Source of the DNA: Mastigamoeba balamuthi
Lineage: Eukaryota; Evosea; Mastigamoebida; Mastigamoebidae
Assembly (NCBI GenBank): GCA_902651635.1
Contig: CACRSC010001923.1
Location: 459,463-523,462, forward strand
DNA: 64,000 nt
Reading direction: 5' to 3'
Positions 1 through 10,257 of the stretch are shown here, in pieces. The stretch's first letter is position 1. Each line of letters opens with the position of its first letter. A program made the position numbers and the translations under genes. The notes under the pieces were generated by a model that worked only from the letters and a program-made list of their open reading frames with translations, ran no database searches and had not been told where the DNA came from.

Positions 1-1479
1 CCACTGTGGGTGCGGAAACCTCACGGACCCCGACTGCCTGCTGGACAACACGGCGGTCAACTGCCCCGCGATGGCTGCGCCCGTCTGCTCTGTGAACAAC
101 ACGTGCTCCGGTACACGCGATCGACTGGCCCTCCACCCGCGCACCGCAGCTCACACGAGGGGGCGCAGACAGGTGGACGTGCCCCGTGAGCTGGTACAAC
201 GACGGCGTGTGCCACTGCAACTGCGGGGTGCAGGACCCCGACTGCAACTGGATGGGCAACAACAGCGACTGCCCCGCAGGGCGCGTCTGCTACAGAGGCC
301 AATGCAAACGTACTGCCCGCCTCGCGCACCGAAGCTCTCCCCAGTGCCTAAAAGAGAGCTCTCAACGCAGGGATGCCACCCACGTGGGTCTGCACGCCCG
401 AGTACTACAACAACTCGGGGTCGTGCGATTGCGAGTGCGGGGCTCCCAACCCAGGTGCGCTGAGCCCAGAAAACCCACACATAACACGGACACCCCCCGT
501 ATTAACACAACACCGCAGCGTGCGACAGCGACGCGCTGATCCTGTTCAACTGCCCCGGGAACATCGACCAGTACGCCTGCTCGGCGGAGGGCCACTGTGT
601 GGCCCGGGGCTGTGGCAACGGCGTCCTCGAGTCCAACGAGGAGTGCGAGGGCGGCGCGGGCTGCAACGCGTCGTGCGGCTGCAAGGAGGGCTACAGAGCG
701 GCGGATAACGGCACGTGTCTCGCGGACACCGCCCCTCCGGAGAGCCGCCAGTCGCGGCGGGAGCTGCTGGAGCTCGCCATCGCGCTCCCCGTCGTCGTGA
801 CGGCCGTGGCAGTGATCGCCTGCGTTGGCGTGGGCGTAGCGTGGTGCGGGACCGACCCTCCTGTTCTGCCGGCCAAGGGCAGAGTGCTCACCTGTGCTGT
901 GTGTGCTTGTGCCTCCTCCGCAGCCGATTGCGAGGGCGCAGGGACAGGAGGAGGAACGACAGCAAGGAGTCTATGGGCCCTCTGGGCGTCAAGACGCTCG
1001 ACATGGCCCACGCGCCCGACAGCGTCGTCCCCATTGCCAGCATCGGCGACTCGATGTCCTCCGCGCCCGAGACGCCCCGCGCGGGGCTTCTGGTGCCCCC
1101 GCTGCAGCTGCCGGCGCTGCCGGACGATGGAGCCGTGCCCGTCATGGACGCGGGCACGGGCTCTGCGATGATCGCGGGCTCCATCGCCGACGAGGACATA
1201 GCACTCCCGCCGTGCATCGGCGTCGACGTGGCGGCGCAGGCGGTGCCGGGGCAGCTGTCGGGTACCCCGGGGACGGGGAAGGTGGTGCACAGCATCCAGA
1301 CGGTCTGCGACTCGGACGGCAACGTGCTGTACCAGTCGGTGGTCACCTACGACGACACGGGCAACGTCCTCTCCTCCTCCAACGCGTTCCGTGCGAGCCC
1401 CAGGCTCTCAGACGCCGGCGCAGCGCCTGCCGCCCTCCCATCCCCGGCGCAGCCCTTTGCGTCGCTAAAGGCTACTTAG
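1..1479 (+). CDS. Cys-rich type I membrane protein, family member 1 (5' partial)
   Basis: The C-terminal half of a surface protein, cut by the window start. Proposed exons are 1-110, 169-309, 371-454, 519-843 and 923-1479; all introns are GT-AG and the frame is kept across each join. The ectodomain has CxCxCGxxDPDC-type modules, then one DUF4215-like module (CGNGVLESNEECEGG). One membrane helix lies at about 755-843. An intron splits the codon just after the helix, and the next exon opens with a basic stop-transfer stretch (RLRGRRDRRRN). The tail of about 180 residues is type A, with DSVVPIASIGDS, MDAGTGSAMIAGS and VVTYDDTGNVLSS. The stop is TAG, with AATAAA overlapping at about 1482. It is the tandem paralogue of the next gene. 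I infer a plasma-membrane receptor or adhesin; no ligand or enzyme activity is visible. Confidence 0.85.
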
Positions 1480-1758
1480 TAAATAAACGAGAACAACCCC
1501 GCGTGCACACAGTCCCGGAGGCTTGCGGGGTCGCAGTCGGCGACCATCGCAATTTAACTGACCGCACACAATTCCGTGTAATCGCGAACCCCTCGGCCCC
1601 GTGCGTGGTCTGCAGTAGGAGTGCCCCTGTGCTGCAGATAGCAGAGATTGCTGCAACTCTGGCCGGAGATATCTCGCTCGGGAGTTGCCTCTTTTTATCC
1701 ACACAGGGCAATTTTCGGCGTTTTTTGCACATCGAGCAGTGTGTGGGGGCGCGTGCTT
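1480..1758 (+). promoter_or_regulatory. Intergenic region between family members 1 and 2
   Basis: This 279 bp stretch should hold the 3' end signals of member 1 (TAAATAAAC right after the stop) and the promoter of member 2. An AGATATCTCGC motif lies about 90 bp before the member 2 ATG; similar GATATC/CGCGA motifs occur upstream or in early introns of other family genes. No TATA box or known protist promoter element is obvious. Confidence 0.4.
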
Positions 1759-4335
1759 ATGACACTGCTCCCCCACTGCCCAGCAGCACTGCTGCTCGCG
1801 GTCCTCGCGCTGTCGGTGCGCGCTCTGCGGGGTGCGGAGCCCTCGCCCTGCGACTCGGGCGAGGCGTACGACCTGGACAACGGCAACAGCGGTTGCGCAG
1901 CCTCCGCTTTTTTTCTTTTGGGAGGGGCCCGACATTGCAGCCGAGCCTTCTGACGCCTCCTCCCTGGTGCTGGCGCAGGGATGCTGGGGGGATCGCTGCG
2001 ACTGGAGTACGCGCAGCTCTTCACGCCTCCTGTCGTCCCCTGGGTCTACAGTAAAGTACGTCTCGGCCGAGGCGACGAATTCGCTGCTGCGCACTCGCCA
2101 CTCAACTGCTGGGCGCACGCAACGCCCGGGCGCCGCCAGGTGTGCGTGCTGGTGTGGCTCAAGCACGACAGCAGCGGCAGCGGCATGCGCGCGGCGAGGG
2201 CCAACGTGACGGTGGCGCTGTACAGCGAGGGCGCGGCGGGAGAGCCCGGGAGAGTGCCGCTGGACACGGCGCAGCTGACCGTCGACTCAAGCATGCAGGG
2301 CAGTTGGTGGGCCGTCGACACGGCCTTCCTCGTGCGACGACCGCGCGTCTACATCGGCGTATCGTCCCCGAGCTCGCGCACGTCGCTGCTGTTCTGGAGC
2401 ACGCGAGGGACGGCCAGGCAGACGTACTGGCGGTCGTCGATGTGGGTGTCGACCCCCGTAAGCTCGGCGCCCCGGAGGCCATCGGACGCAGGGCTCACCT
2501 CCGCGACCACCTGCGCAGGACATGTGGATCGAGGGGGCCACATCGGAGGGCATTGCATCGCTGGCGATGAAGGCCAAGGGGCGACCGGCCACCAATGCGC
2601 AGCCGCCGGCCAAGTGGAGTTGCAGCAGAGCAGAATACAACGACTCGGTCTGCTCGTGCGGCTGCGGCGACTGGGACCCCGCGTGCAGGGGGGCTGTCGC
2701 AGGTCCTGAGTCCAGAAACTGCAGCACCGGGGTGTGCGACAGGGAGGGCAAGTGCATACCGGAAGGTGCGCGGAGAAGCCGCGTAGCGATGGTGGCTCAG
2801 TTGCTGCCCCAATGCAGACCCGGGATGGGAGACGTGCGACTTGAGGCACTACGGGGCGTACGACGGGTGCGACTGTGGGTGCGGAGGCCTCACGGACCCC
2901 GACTGCCTGCTGGACGACACAGCAGTCAACTGCCTCGGGATGGCCGCGCCAGAGTGCATCATTGAGAACAACACGTGCTCCGGTACACAGCAGCGCTCGC
3001 ATTCTCCCCCTCTCTCCACCTCACTCGCACGGCATTTCCTTTCAGACAAGTGGACGTGCCCCGTGGGCTGGTACAACGACGGCGTGTGCCACTGCAACTG
3101 CGGGGCGCAGGACCCCGACTGCAACTGGATGGGCAACAACAGCGACTGCCCCGCGGGGCAGATCTGCCTCGACGCCGAGTGCACAAGCACGCAGCCCCCC
3201 AACACAACACGTCCCCATGCCAGCCCTGCCAGCAGCCTCTCAACACCGGGCTGGTGGGTTACAGGCGTACCGGCGACGTGGGTTTGCATGCCGCAGTACT
3301 ACAACTCCTCGTGGGTGTGCGGCTGCGAATGCGGGGCCCCCAGTCCATGTACCTGTCGCCCACTTCCCCCTGCGTCGCCGCAGCTGTACTGACCCCTCCA
3401 CCAGCGTGCGATAGCAGGTCCACAACGCAGACGCTGTTCAACTGCCCCGGGGAGATAACGCAGTACGCGTGCTCTGCGGCCGGCCACTGCGTGGCCAGGG
3501 GCTGCGGCAACGGCATCCTCGACTTCAACGAGCAGTGCGAGGGCGGCGCGGGCTGCAACGCGTCGTGCGCCTGCGCTCAGGGCTACAGCGCAATTGGCAA
3601 CGGCACATGCCTCCGAGTCGCCGCGGTGCGCTCGGAGAGGCGCGACCTGCTGAAGCTCGCCATCGCTCTGCCGGTCGCCGTTTCCGCCGTGGCAGTGATC
3701 GCCTGCGTCGCCGTGGGCCTGACGTGGTACCCCGCCCCCCTGCCACGGACCGCCGAAGTCGACTGACAGCTGCCTGCCACGCACGCAGCCGAATGAGAGG
3801 GCGGGAGGAGCTCAAGAGCGGCGGCTGCAGAGAGCCGATGGGGCCGCTGGACGTGCACGCAGTCGACCTCTCGCGCGTCACCGACAGCGTCGTCCCCATC
3901 GCCAGCATCGGCGACTCGGTGACGCTGATGGCCGACTCGCAGCTCGGGGGCCCCGTCCCCCTGGGCGACGACGGCCGCGTGCCCATCATGGACGCGGGCA
4001 CGGGCTCCGCGATGATCGCGGGCTCCATCGCCGACGAGGACATCGCGCTCCCGCCGTGCGCCGACGTCGACGTGGCGGCGCAGGCGCTGCAGGGGCCGCT
4101 GTCGGCGACCGCGGGGACGGGGAAGGTGGTGCACAGCATCCAGACGGTCTGCGACTCAGACGGCAACGTGCTGTACCAGTCGGTGGTCACCTACGACGAC
4201 ACGGGCAACGTCCTCTCCTCCTCGGGCCCCTTCAGGACGGCCACGGGCCCGCGCGGCTCGGGCTCGGACGCAGATATCAGCGCGGAGAGAAGTGAGCTGC
4301 CAGCCGCACTAACTAACACCATCTTCACGCCCTAA
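1759..4335 (+). CDS. Cys-rich type I membrane protein, family member 2
   Basis: Nine proposed exons: 1759-1891, 1979-2055, 2140-2457, 2519-2765, 2818-2982, 3046-3210, 3265-3348, 3405-3726 and 3789-4335. They sum to 2058 nt (685 codons plus stop). The donor of exon 3 is ambiguous (2445 or 2457, same phase). The start gives a signal peptide (MTLLPHCPAALLLAVLAL). Order: the beta-sandwich-like module (LEYAQLFTPPVVPWVYSK, then VCVLVW, then RPRVYIGVSS), Cys modules (YNDSVCSCGCGDWDPAC, YDGCDCGCGGLTDPDC, CNCGAQDPDCNW), one DUF4215-like module (CGNGILDFNEQCEGG), a membrane helix at about 3650-3726, and a type A tail. The juxtamembrane intron has the same position and phase as in member 1. The tail is nearly identical to member 1, while the ectodomain differs more. 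Probable surface receptor or adhesin; ligand unknown. Confidence 0.88.
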
Positions 4336-5400
4336 CGGATTCCAGTACTACCTAGCAATGAATATCGATTGAGTGGACTCTGTAGAAATGGGAGACAGCC
4401 TTTTTCGAGATGCGAGAATGAACCCGTTGTTTTGCAGTCACCCTCGGTGTCTAGGCGTGCAGCGCCGTCCTTCACCAGCAGTGAAGGCGCGTCTCTGCGG
4501 GGAACCAGGCAGCTCAGGGTGAAAAGAAGACCTTTCAGCGGACGCACGGGCACTTCTGCCCGAGGTAGCAAGCAACGAAGCAGAGGACACGCGGGACACC
4601 GGCAGTGAGCCTCCGAATGGCGTCGATGCCAGCGGCCGAGGTCCAGCCCACAAGGTCCGACGAGCTGAGTGCCCCTGGCAGTGATGGCGCTGAGGTCGAT
4701 CACCTGCGGCACAACGGGAGAGGTTACTGCCCCGCAGAGACGGCCAGTTAATCTGGGGAAGAGGGCAAGGAACGAAAGGCTCTCTCACCCAGGACGTTCG
4801 GGGACGAGGTGCCACGGCCTCATGAGGCGGAGGAACTTGGAGCGACCGCACAGCACGTAGAAGTGGCCAGACAGGCGCATCTCCTCTGCATAATGCCACA
4901 GTTTGTACAGCGCCTTCACTCCTTCTCCGTCCGTGGCACTCGCGTGTTGCTTGCTTACGATCCGTCAGCAGAAGCCAGGAAGAGAACTGATGGCGCACCG
5001 GGATCCGGCGCTCAAAGAGCTGGACCTCGTCAAAAACGATCAGCAACCTGCAGCGCGGGGCACGCTGGCGCAGAAGTCCCACGACGTCTCCTGCGCTTCT
5101 CAGCTGGCTGTGCTCGCCGGCCCTGAAGATTCCCGCGAGGAGCAGCGCAACGCCGATGGCTTGTGACACCGCGACGGGGACGTCTGACGGTGCGGAGAAG
5201 TCGAGGAGACCCAGGCAGAGCTCGTCCGTCACAGCCTTCTTGAGCTGCGCGCCGCTGACGCCGCCACGCGTGCTGACCTCGCAGGCATCGTCGAGGTCCT
5301 CACCGTACCACACCAGAACTGCGTCGAGGGGACCCTGCGGAGCAGTAGAGACCATCGGGGCCAGTGATGCAATTGAACGAAACAGATTCTGATCCTCAGA
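4332..5400 (-). pseudogene. Truncated Crinkler/RHS-type NTPase fragment
   Basis: A minus-strand open stretch starts near 5370 and reads through VSTRGGVSGAQLKKAVTDEL to a Walker B-like strand (CRLLIVFDEVQLFE at about 4980-5030). Plausible continuations lie in other frames (AEEMRLSGHFYVLCGRSKFL near 4870, then VVPQVIDLSAITARG near 4690), so it is either intron-split or frame-broken. FDEVQ followed by a GRSxFL stretch is what I expect after Walker B in retrotransposon-hot-spot/Crinkler-type P-loop proteins such as the gene at 13,083-15,826. I see no Walker A, N-terminal header or C-terminal effector domain here, so I call it a remnant. Its first about 150 bp recur near 24.75 kb. Confidence 0.55.
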
Positions 5401-5439
5401 ATCCCAACCAGTCAGATATAATTATGCAACCGCCTCCTT

Positions 5440-5580
5440 GATGTAGGGAACTGTGTAACGAAAGGGAAACAACGAACTGTTTAGTCTGACGTGTGCGTGC
5501 CAGGTGAATCGGCCTGCCAGTGAAATGGCAGCAGGGAAGTGGCACGGCTGGGGCTGGGCCACGACATTGCCTTTCTTCAC
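5440..5580 (-). repeat. LTR-like repeat, copy 1
   Basis: Nearly the same sequence occurs at 19,465-19,560 and, after about 85 bp of extra sequence in that copy, at about 19,645-19,700. Shared blocks include TGTAACGAAAGGGAAACAAC and GGTGAATCGGCCTGCCAGTG. It lies just 3' of the chromodomain end of the minus-strand Ty3-type remnant, where a 3' LTR would be. Exact LTR borders (TG...CA) were not resolved. Confidence 0.5.
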
Positions 5581-8500
5581 AGAAAGGTACTACGATCAGT
5601 CAGCCTACCCCTTTGGGATCCTTGGCTTCCTCAGCTTGTGCACCTTCATGTACTCCTGGATGACCGGGCTCCACCTTACGTCCTGGTACTCGTCCCACGT
5701 GAGGGGGTGGCCGTCGTCGACGTCGGGGTATCCCAGGTACTTCAACCTGAAATAGTTTCATCCCGATTGTGGGTGTAGATCCTCTCGATGAGGTACTCAT
5801 TCTCGTTGACCACTTCGGCCATCAGCTCCTCCAGGCTGAGCGTGCCTGGCCAGAACTGGTGCAGCCTGTTCACGTGCACCTTCGATTGCATGTGGGCGAT
5901 CAGGCTCTCAGTCGTGTAGATGAGGTGGTGGTCCCGTGAAACGATGATTTCGGGGCCCTTTCACAAAAAACCCAGCTTGGTCTTCTGCTCGAAGTGAACC
6001 AGGACGTAGTCGCTGACCTCAAAGTCAATCTGGCCCTTGGCCCTCACCCTGTACGTCGCCTCAATCTCCTTCCCGAGCACCTCCTGGATTTCACACACCC
6101 TCAGCAACAGTGAATTGCCGCCTGGATCTGGGCCGCCACCGAGAGAGGCTCGTTTCCCGTTGCTGTTTTGGGCATCACGACATTGATTAGTATCTGGGGT
6201 GCAACCCATGGACCACGCACAGGGTCGTTCCCAGCATCCGTGAGTAGCTGCAATTGATTGCCAATGCCACTGGCACCACGATGTCCACCCAGTTGTTGGT
6301 TGCATTCTCTTTGTGCATAATGCAATGCAGTGTAGACTCAATGTCCAAGTTCTTGTGCTCCACTGCACTGTGTCCTTTGGATGTAGGGGAAGCGAGACGT
6401 GGTGTCTGATCTGCAGCCCTGCACATCTCGGTGAATGCCCCTGCCATGAATTCCTTGGCCCCGTCACTGTAAAACTGGTTAACGAGTCCGTGGATGCACA
6501 GCCAGTGCTTCCAAACGACCTCAGCTGTTGGTTCTCCTTGTGTCGTTGCTGTAGGCTCCAATACCACCCAGTGCAAGAACTGATCGACCATCACCAGGAT
6601 GTACTTGCAGCCCCTGCTCTCCTGGAATGGGCCTATGTAGTTGAGGAAAACGCTGTCAAACGGGTTGTGTGTGACTGTAGTGCCCATGTCTGTGTGGATG
6701 CTTAGCATGCTCCTTCTGGCACGCTGGGCACTCCCTGACCATCTTGGCCACGTTGCTGTCCATCCCCTGGCCACTTGATGGCTGCCGAGATGTGGTTCAT
6801 CGTAAGCTGTACACTGCCATGCCCTGCCATGGGATGCAAGTGCCCGAGCACGAAGAGCCTTACCAGTACCTCCATACTGGGCCTCTCGATCAGGACAATG
6901 ACGTTGTCCACGAACTCGTAAGGTAGGTTTGCGATGGAGGCTCATACTGCCTCTAACACGTCATCGTGGTCCTGGTTTCCATGTCCATCATCTCCGACCA
7001 TGTCTATGACGGAAAGTCTCGACGTCCTCCTTCTTGGTGATCTCCACCAGCTGATTCTGTCCCACCCTTTCTGTCCCACACCAAACTGATAATTCAGGGT
7101 GAAGTAGTGAGATCTGGACATCATTTGCATGCATTATGAACATGTACCAATGAAGAAAACGAAATCTACAAAGTGTATTTGTTACAGGAAATGGGATTTC
7201 AGCATTTCTTGGTTCACAGGAATGGATGTTAATGAGCTTGAATTTTGCACAGAAACTAATGGTAAAGTTGAGATGGAAATACGAATTGAAAATTGATACT
7301 AGAGAATTACCTTATGTATAGTAGTGCAGAACGACATTCATAAAAGAAAACAGGATGTCACAATTGACATGCTAATGATTATTGTTATTGATATTCAATC
7401 TAAGTTTGACAGAAAAAAAGAAGGGTTTCCCCTGACTGCAAATTGCCAAGTTTGTGGTTTTTGAAGGGGTCTTTTTGTGCTGATATGCTGCCCCATGCAA
7501 TGTGGTAACTAATTGATAACTCTCTCTGCTAAATACTGTGTCATTAGCATACAATATTGGATAATTATTTCATAGAATGATCAAATTCTCCTATATTTAG
7601 GGGTGGGACAGAAAGGGTGGGACAGAATCAGCAGGTGGCTCTTGATCACCTTCCCTGGCTGCCACGAGATGTACTGTTTCCCTTTCTTGAGTGGGAACCA
7701 CGGAGAGAATAGTTGCCGATGAAATTCTGCTTGCCTGGCTGGAACATGATGATGTAGTCAAACTCTGACACAATCACCATCCAGCACAGCACACAGTAGT
7801 TGAACTGACGTCTTCATCCAACACAGGTTGTTATGGTCCGGGCAGACCACCAGGGTCCAGAAATGTATGGTCTGGCCTTCTGCACGAGGAATACTGTAGC
7901 AATGCCACCTGTTCGCCTGTTGTCATCTGTTGATGCTCGCTGATGGTGAGCTTGTGCAGCACAGCAGCAGGATGTGGAGCTCGCCCGTCACAGGCTCCTG
8001 CTGAAGGACTGCACCCCCTATTCCATACTCACATGCATCAAGTTGAATGACGATCGTAGCTCCTGGGATGGGCTGTGCCAGGATAGCTGGGGTGAGCAGC
8101 ACCATGACCACCTTGTTGAATTGAATGCCTTCTCTGTGCTTGTAGTGCGCTGGATCAATGCATGCTTCGACCCCTTGCCCTCATTGAGTGCCCTCCGCCA
8201 TGGTCTGGTCAGCAGTTTCCATAGTGGGGCCACAACATCGGTGTAGTTGGGGATGAAGGGGGCCAGCCACTGCACGAACCCCAGGAATGACTGAAGCATG
8301 AACATCATGAACGGGAATACTGCATCCCGCAATGGTGCCAGCCTCTTCATTTCACATCAACCGAGTCCTCAGTCACCACTCATCCCAGGATGTGCGTTTT
8401 CGGGAATCTGATCTCGCGCTTCTCAGCATTGAGCTTGATGTGCAGCTTCCTGCACACCTCAAGGAACTTGCACGTGTTGAGGTAGAGCTCCTCCAATGTG

Positions 8501-8600
8501 GTTGCTGCCTCAATGCAGTTGTCAATGTAGTTCATGAAGAACGTGTAGCAGTGTGGAGCAGACCTTCTGCTACACAAATACCTGTATCGTGAGTGGAACC
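5560..8600 (-). mobile_element. Degenerate Ty3/gypsy chromovirus-type retrotransposon, copy A
   Basis: Minus-strand pol pieces occur in the correct order. The reverse transcriptase end is at about 8577-8380 (MNYIDNCIEAATTLEELY). The RT thumb/connection is at about 8330-8200 (SFLGFVQWLAPFIPNYTDVV), and RNase H at about 8090-8000 (IQLDACEYGIGGAVLQQ). The integrase core is at about 6790-6190 (ILVMVDQFLHWVVLEPT, then VNQFYSDGAKEFMAGAF). A chromodomain-like C-terminus follows at about 5960-5560 (VHVNRLHQFWPGTLSLEE, then LKYLGYPDVDDGHPLTW). Frames change repeatedly and stops interrupt it, so it is not autonomous. A MITE-like insertion sits between the RNase H and integrase parts. No gag was recognised. 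Confidence 0.8.
7038..7650. mobile_element. MITE-like AT-rich insertion with inverted ends
   Basis: The ends are inverted copies: plus-strand 7050-7085 (GCTGATTCTGTCCCACCCTT) and the reverse complement of about 7598-7640. Each end carries two GTCCCACC-like blocks, and the similarity extends outwards to a GGTGATC on both sides. The interior of about 500 bp is AT-rich with no supportable ORF. It interrupts the Ty3-type element between RNase H and integrase. Its size and lack of coding suit a non-autonomous DNA transposon; the superfamily cannot be assigned. Confidence 0.6.
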
Positions 8601-9620
8601 TTTAGTGTAGCAGGCGTTCCACTACATGCCACTACACAAACACCTCTACAGGATCTGTGTGAATTGGCTCAAGCTGCTTAACTCTCTTTGATGCTGTGTT
8701 TATTTTTACCACATAATATATTTGTTTACTTAAAGGAATATTGAATATGTTCAAACCTGCACTGGAGCTGACCACAACATGCTGGCATTTGTTCTCTGCT
8801 GTTTTGACCTGGCTTCATGCAGCAGTCTGTCTGACACCAACAGAGAAGACCATCTTCCAGATGTTCAATTTCACTTCTCAGAGCAATGGCATCCATCCAT
8901 ATGACCAGCACTCTCTGCAGGTTTCACCACGTGGAGTAGTACCTGTCACATTATCTGCAGTAAAATGGTTTATTCTCCTCGTCCTTCCTCTCTTGTACTT
9001 GAACTGTAGCTATGTGTTTTGCATGGACTTGCACTCAAGTTCCTGAAGCATTGCCTGCTCTGCTCAACCCATTCTGCATTGCTGTCTCAGTGCACAAATG
9101 ACATCAAGTGCAAATCAGCCACTATGCACTGCTATACATTCGTACTTTTGTTGTACTTGTGTAGCAGATCAGCCTTTGCAACACATATGCCAATCAAGTT
9201 AATGTTACATAGTGGAAGCATGTGTGTGTGTGCTACATGCTGCTATACAGACCACTTTTGCTGAAGCACAAATGCATAGCAGCATGTAGTGAAGGATGTG
9301 TGTAGCAGCACATAGTGGACCCACATGTAGTGAAGAATGTCTGTAGTGGTACATAGCAGACCCACATGTAGTGGCATGTAGTGAAGGATATCCACGTAGC
9401 TGTATGTAGCAAGCAGACTTATGTATAGCAGTGTGTAGCGGAGGTCATACATAGTTGTGTAGCAAACCCATGTGTAGCAGTGCATAGTGAAAGACTGAGT
9501 TGCAGCAGTGTAGTGGAGGCTGCATAGCAGCATGAAGCAGAAGTCTATGTGATTCAGTGGCAGATAGTTTTTGGAGTTTATGTCATTTGCATGCTGTGCT
9601 AGCTGGACAGATGAGCAGTA
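8601..9620. repeat. Degenerate TGTAGC-type repeat field
   Basis: From about 9265 to 9560 loosely repeated words dominate (TGTAGCAG, ATGTAGTGAAG, CATAGCAGACCCACATGTAG) in imperfect units of roughly 25-35 bp. Inverted forms (CTACACAAA, TGCTACATGC) appear at 8570-8640 and 9220-9250. The segment 8700-9050 is open on both strands but has no recognisable protein. I find no gene here. Confidence 0.5.
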
Positions 9621-10150
9621 ATGCAAAGGGAAGCAGGTTGTCAGAAATCAGCAGCAGATGAGCCTTGTGCACAGATGACATCCAGGCAACATCAGAGAGA
9701 TGTTGCCTGGGAGCATAATGCATACTACTGCAGTGCATGTGACAGGTACTACATGTCACAGCATCACCTGCAGAGGGCAGGGCACAAGGGAAGTCACTAT
9801 CACCCCAAGAAATGGAATGCAACATCAGGCAGATGGTCTGCTCTGTTCATTGCAGACAGGGCAGCTGCTTGAAGCCATGCAAAGCTGCAGAGAACAGTGA
9901 GGTGGAAGAGGAAGAGGACAGCTTGTCACTACAGAAGGAGAAGCTGAGCCTTAGCAGGCATGTGTGCTATTGGAGCTGAAGTATGACTGTGTGACAGCAT
10001 CCCAGACCAGTGTGCAGACACTGAGAGAGTACCAGAAGAGAAGAAGCTGCACGAGGCACAGAGCAGCATAGAGAAGAGATACAAGCAGGCTTTAGAACAT
10101 CCAGGGTCTGAAGACTACCTGGGATCAGTGCTGAAAAAAGTACAGTAGCC
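9621..10150 (+). other. Possible exons of a small zinc-finger ORF, probably transposon-derived
   Basis: The frame opening at 9621 encodes 83 residues with a C2H2-like finger (YYCSACDRYYMSQHHLQRAG, then HKGSH). The Cys-His spacing is slightly longer than the classical C2H2. A second open piece at about 10,010-10,148 (KKLHEAQSSIEKRYKQALE, ending at TAG) looks like the end of a helical protein. Joining the two needs splicing that I could not settle. The surroundings are transposon-rich. It is reported because the finger spacing is unlikely by chance; the function is unknown. Confidence 0.3.
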
Positions 10151-10257
10151 TCTGGAAGTACTATCTCTGGCCATACCCAACTGTGTGCATTTGCTTTATG
10201 AATAAACATATCTGAAATCAAAGATCTAGCCCAGGGCCTTGGACAACCATAATGTCT

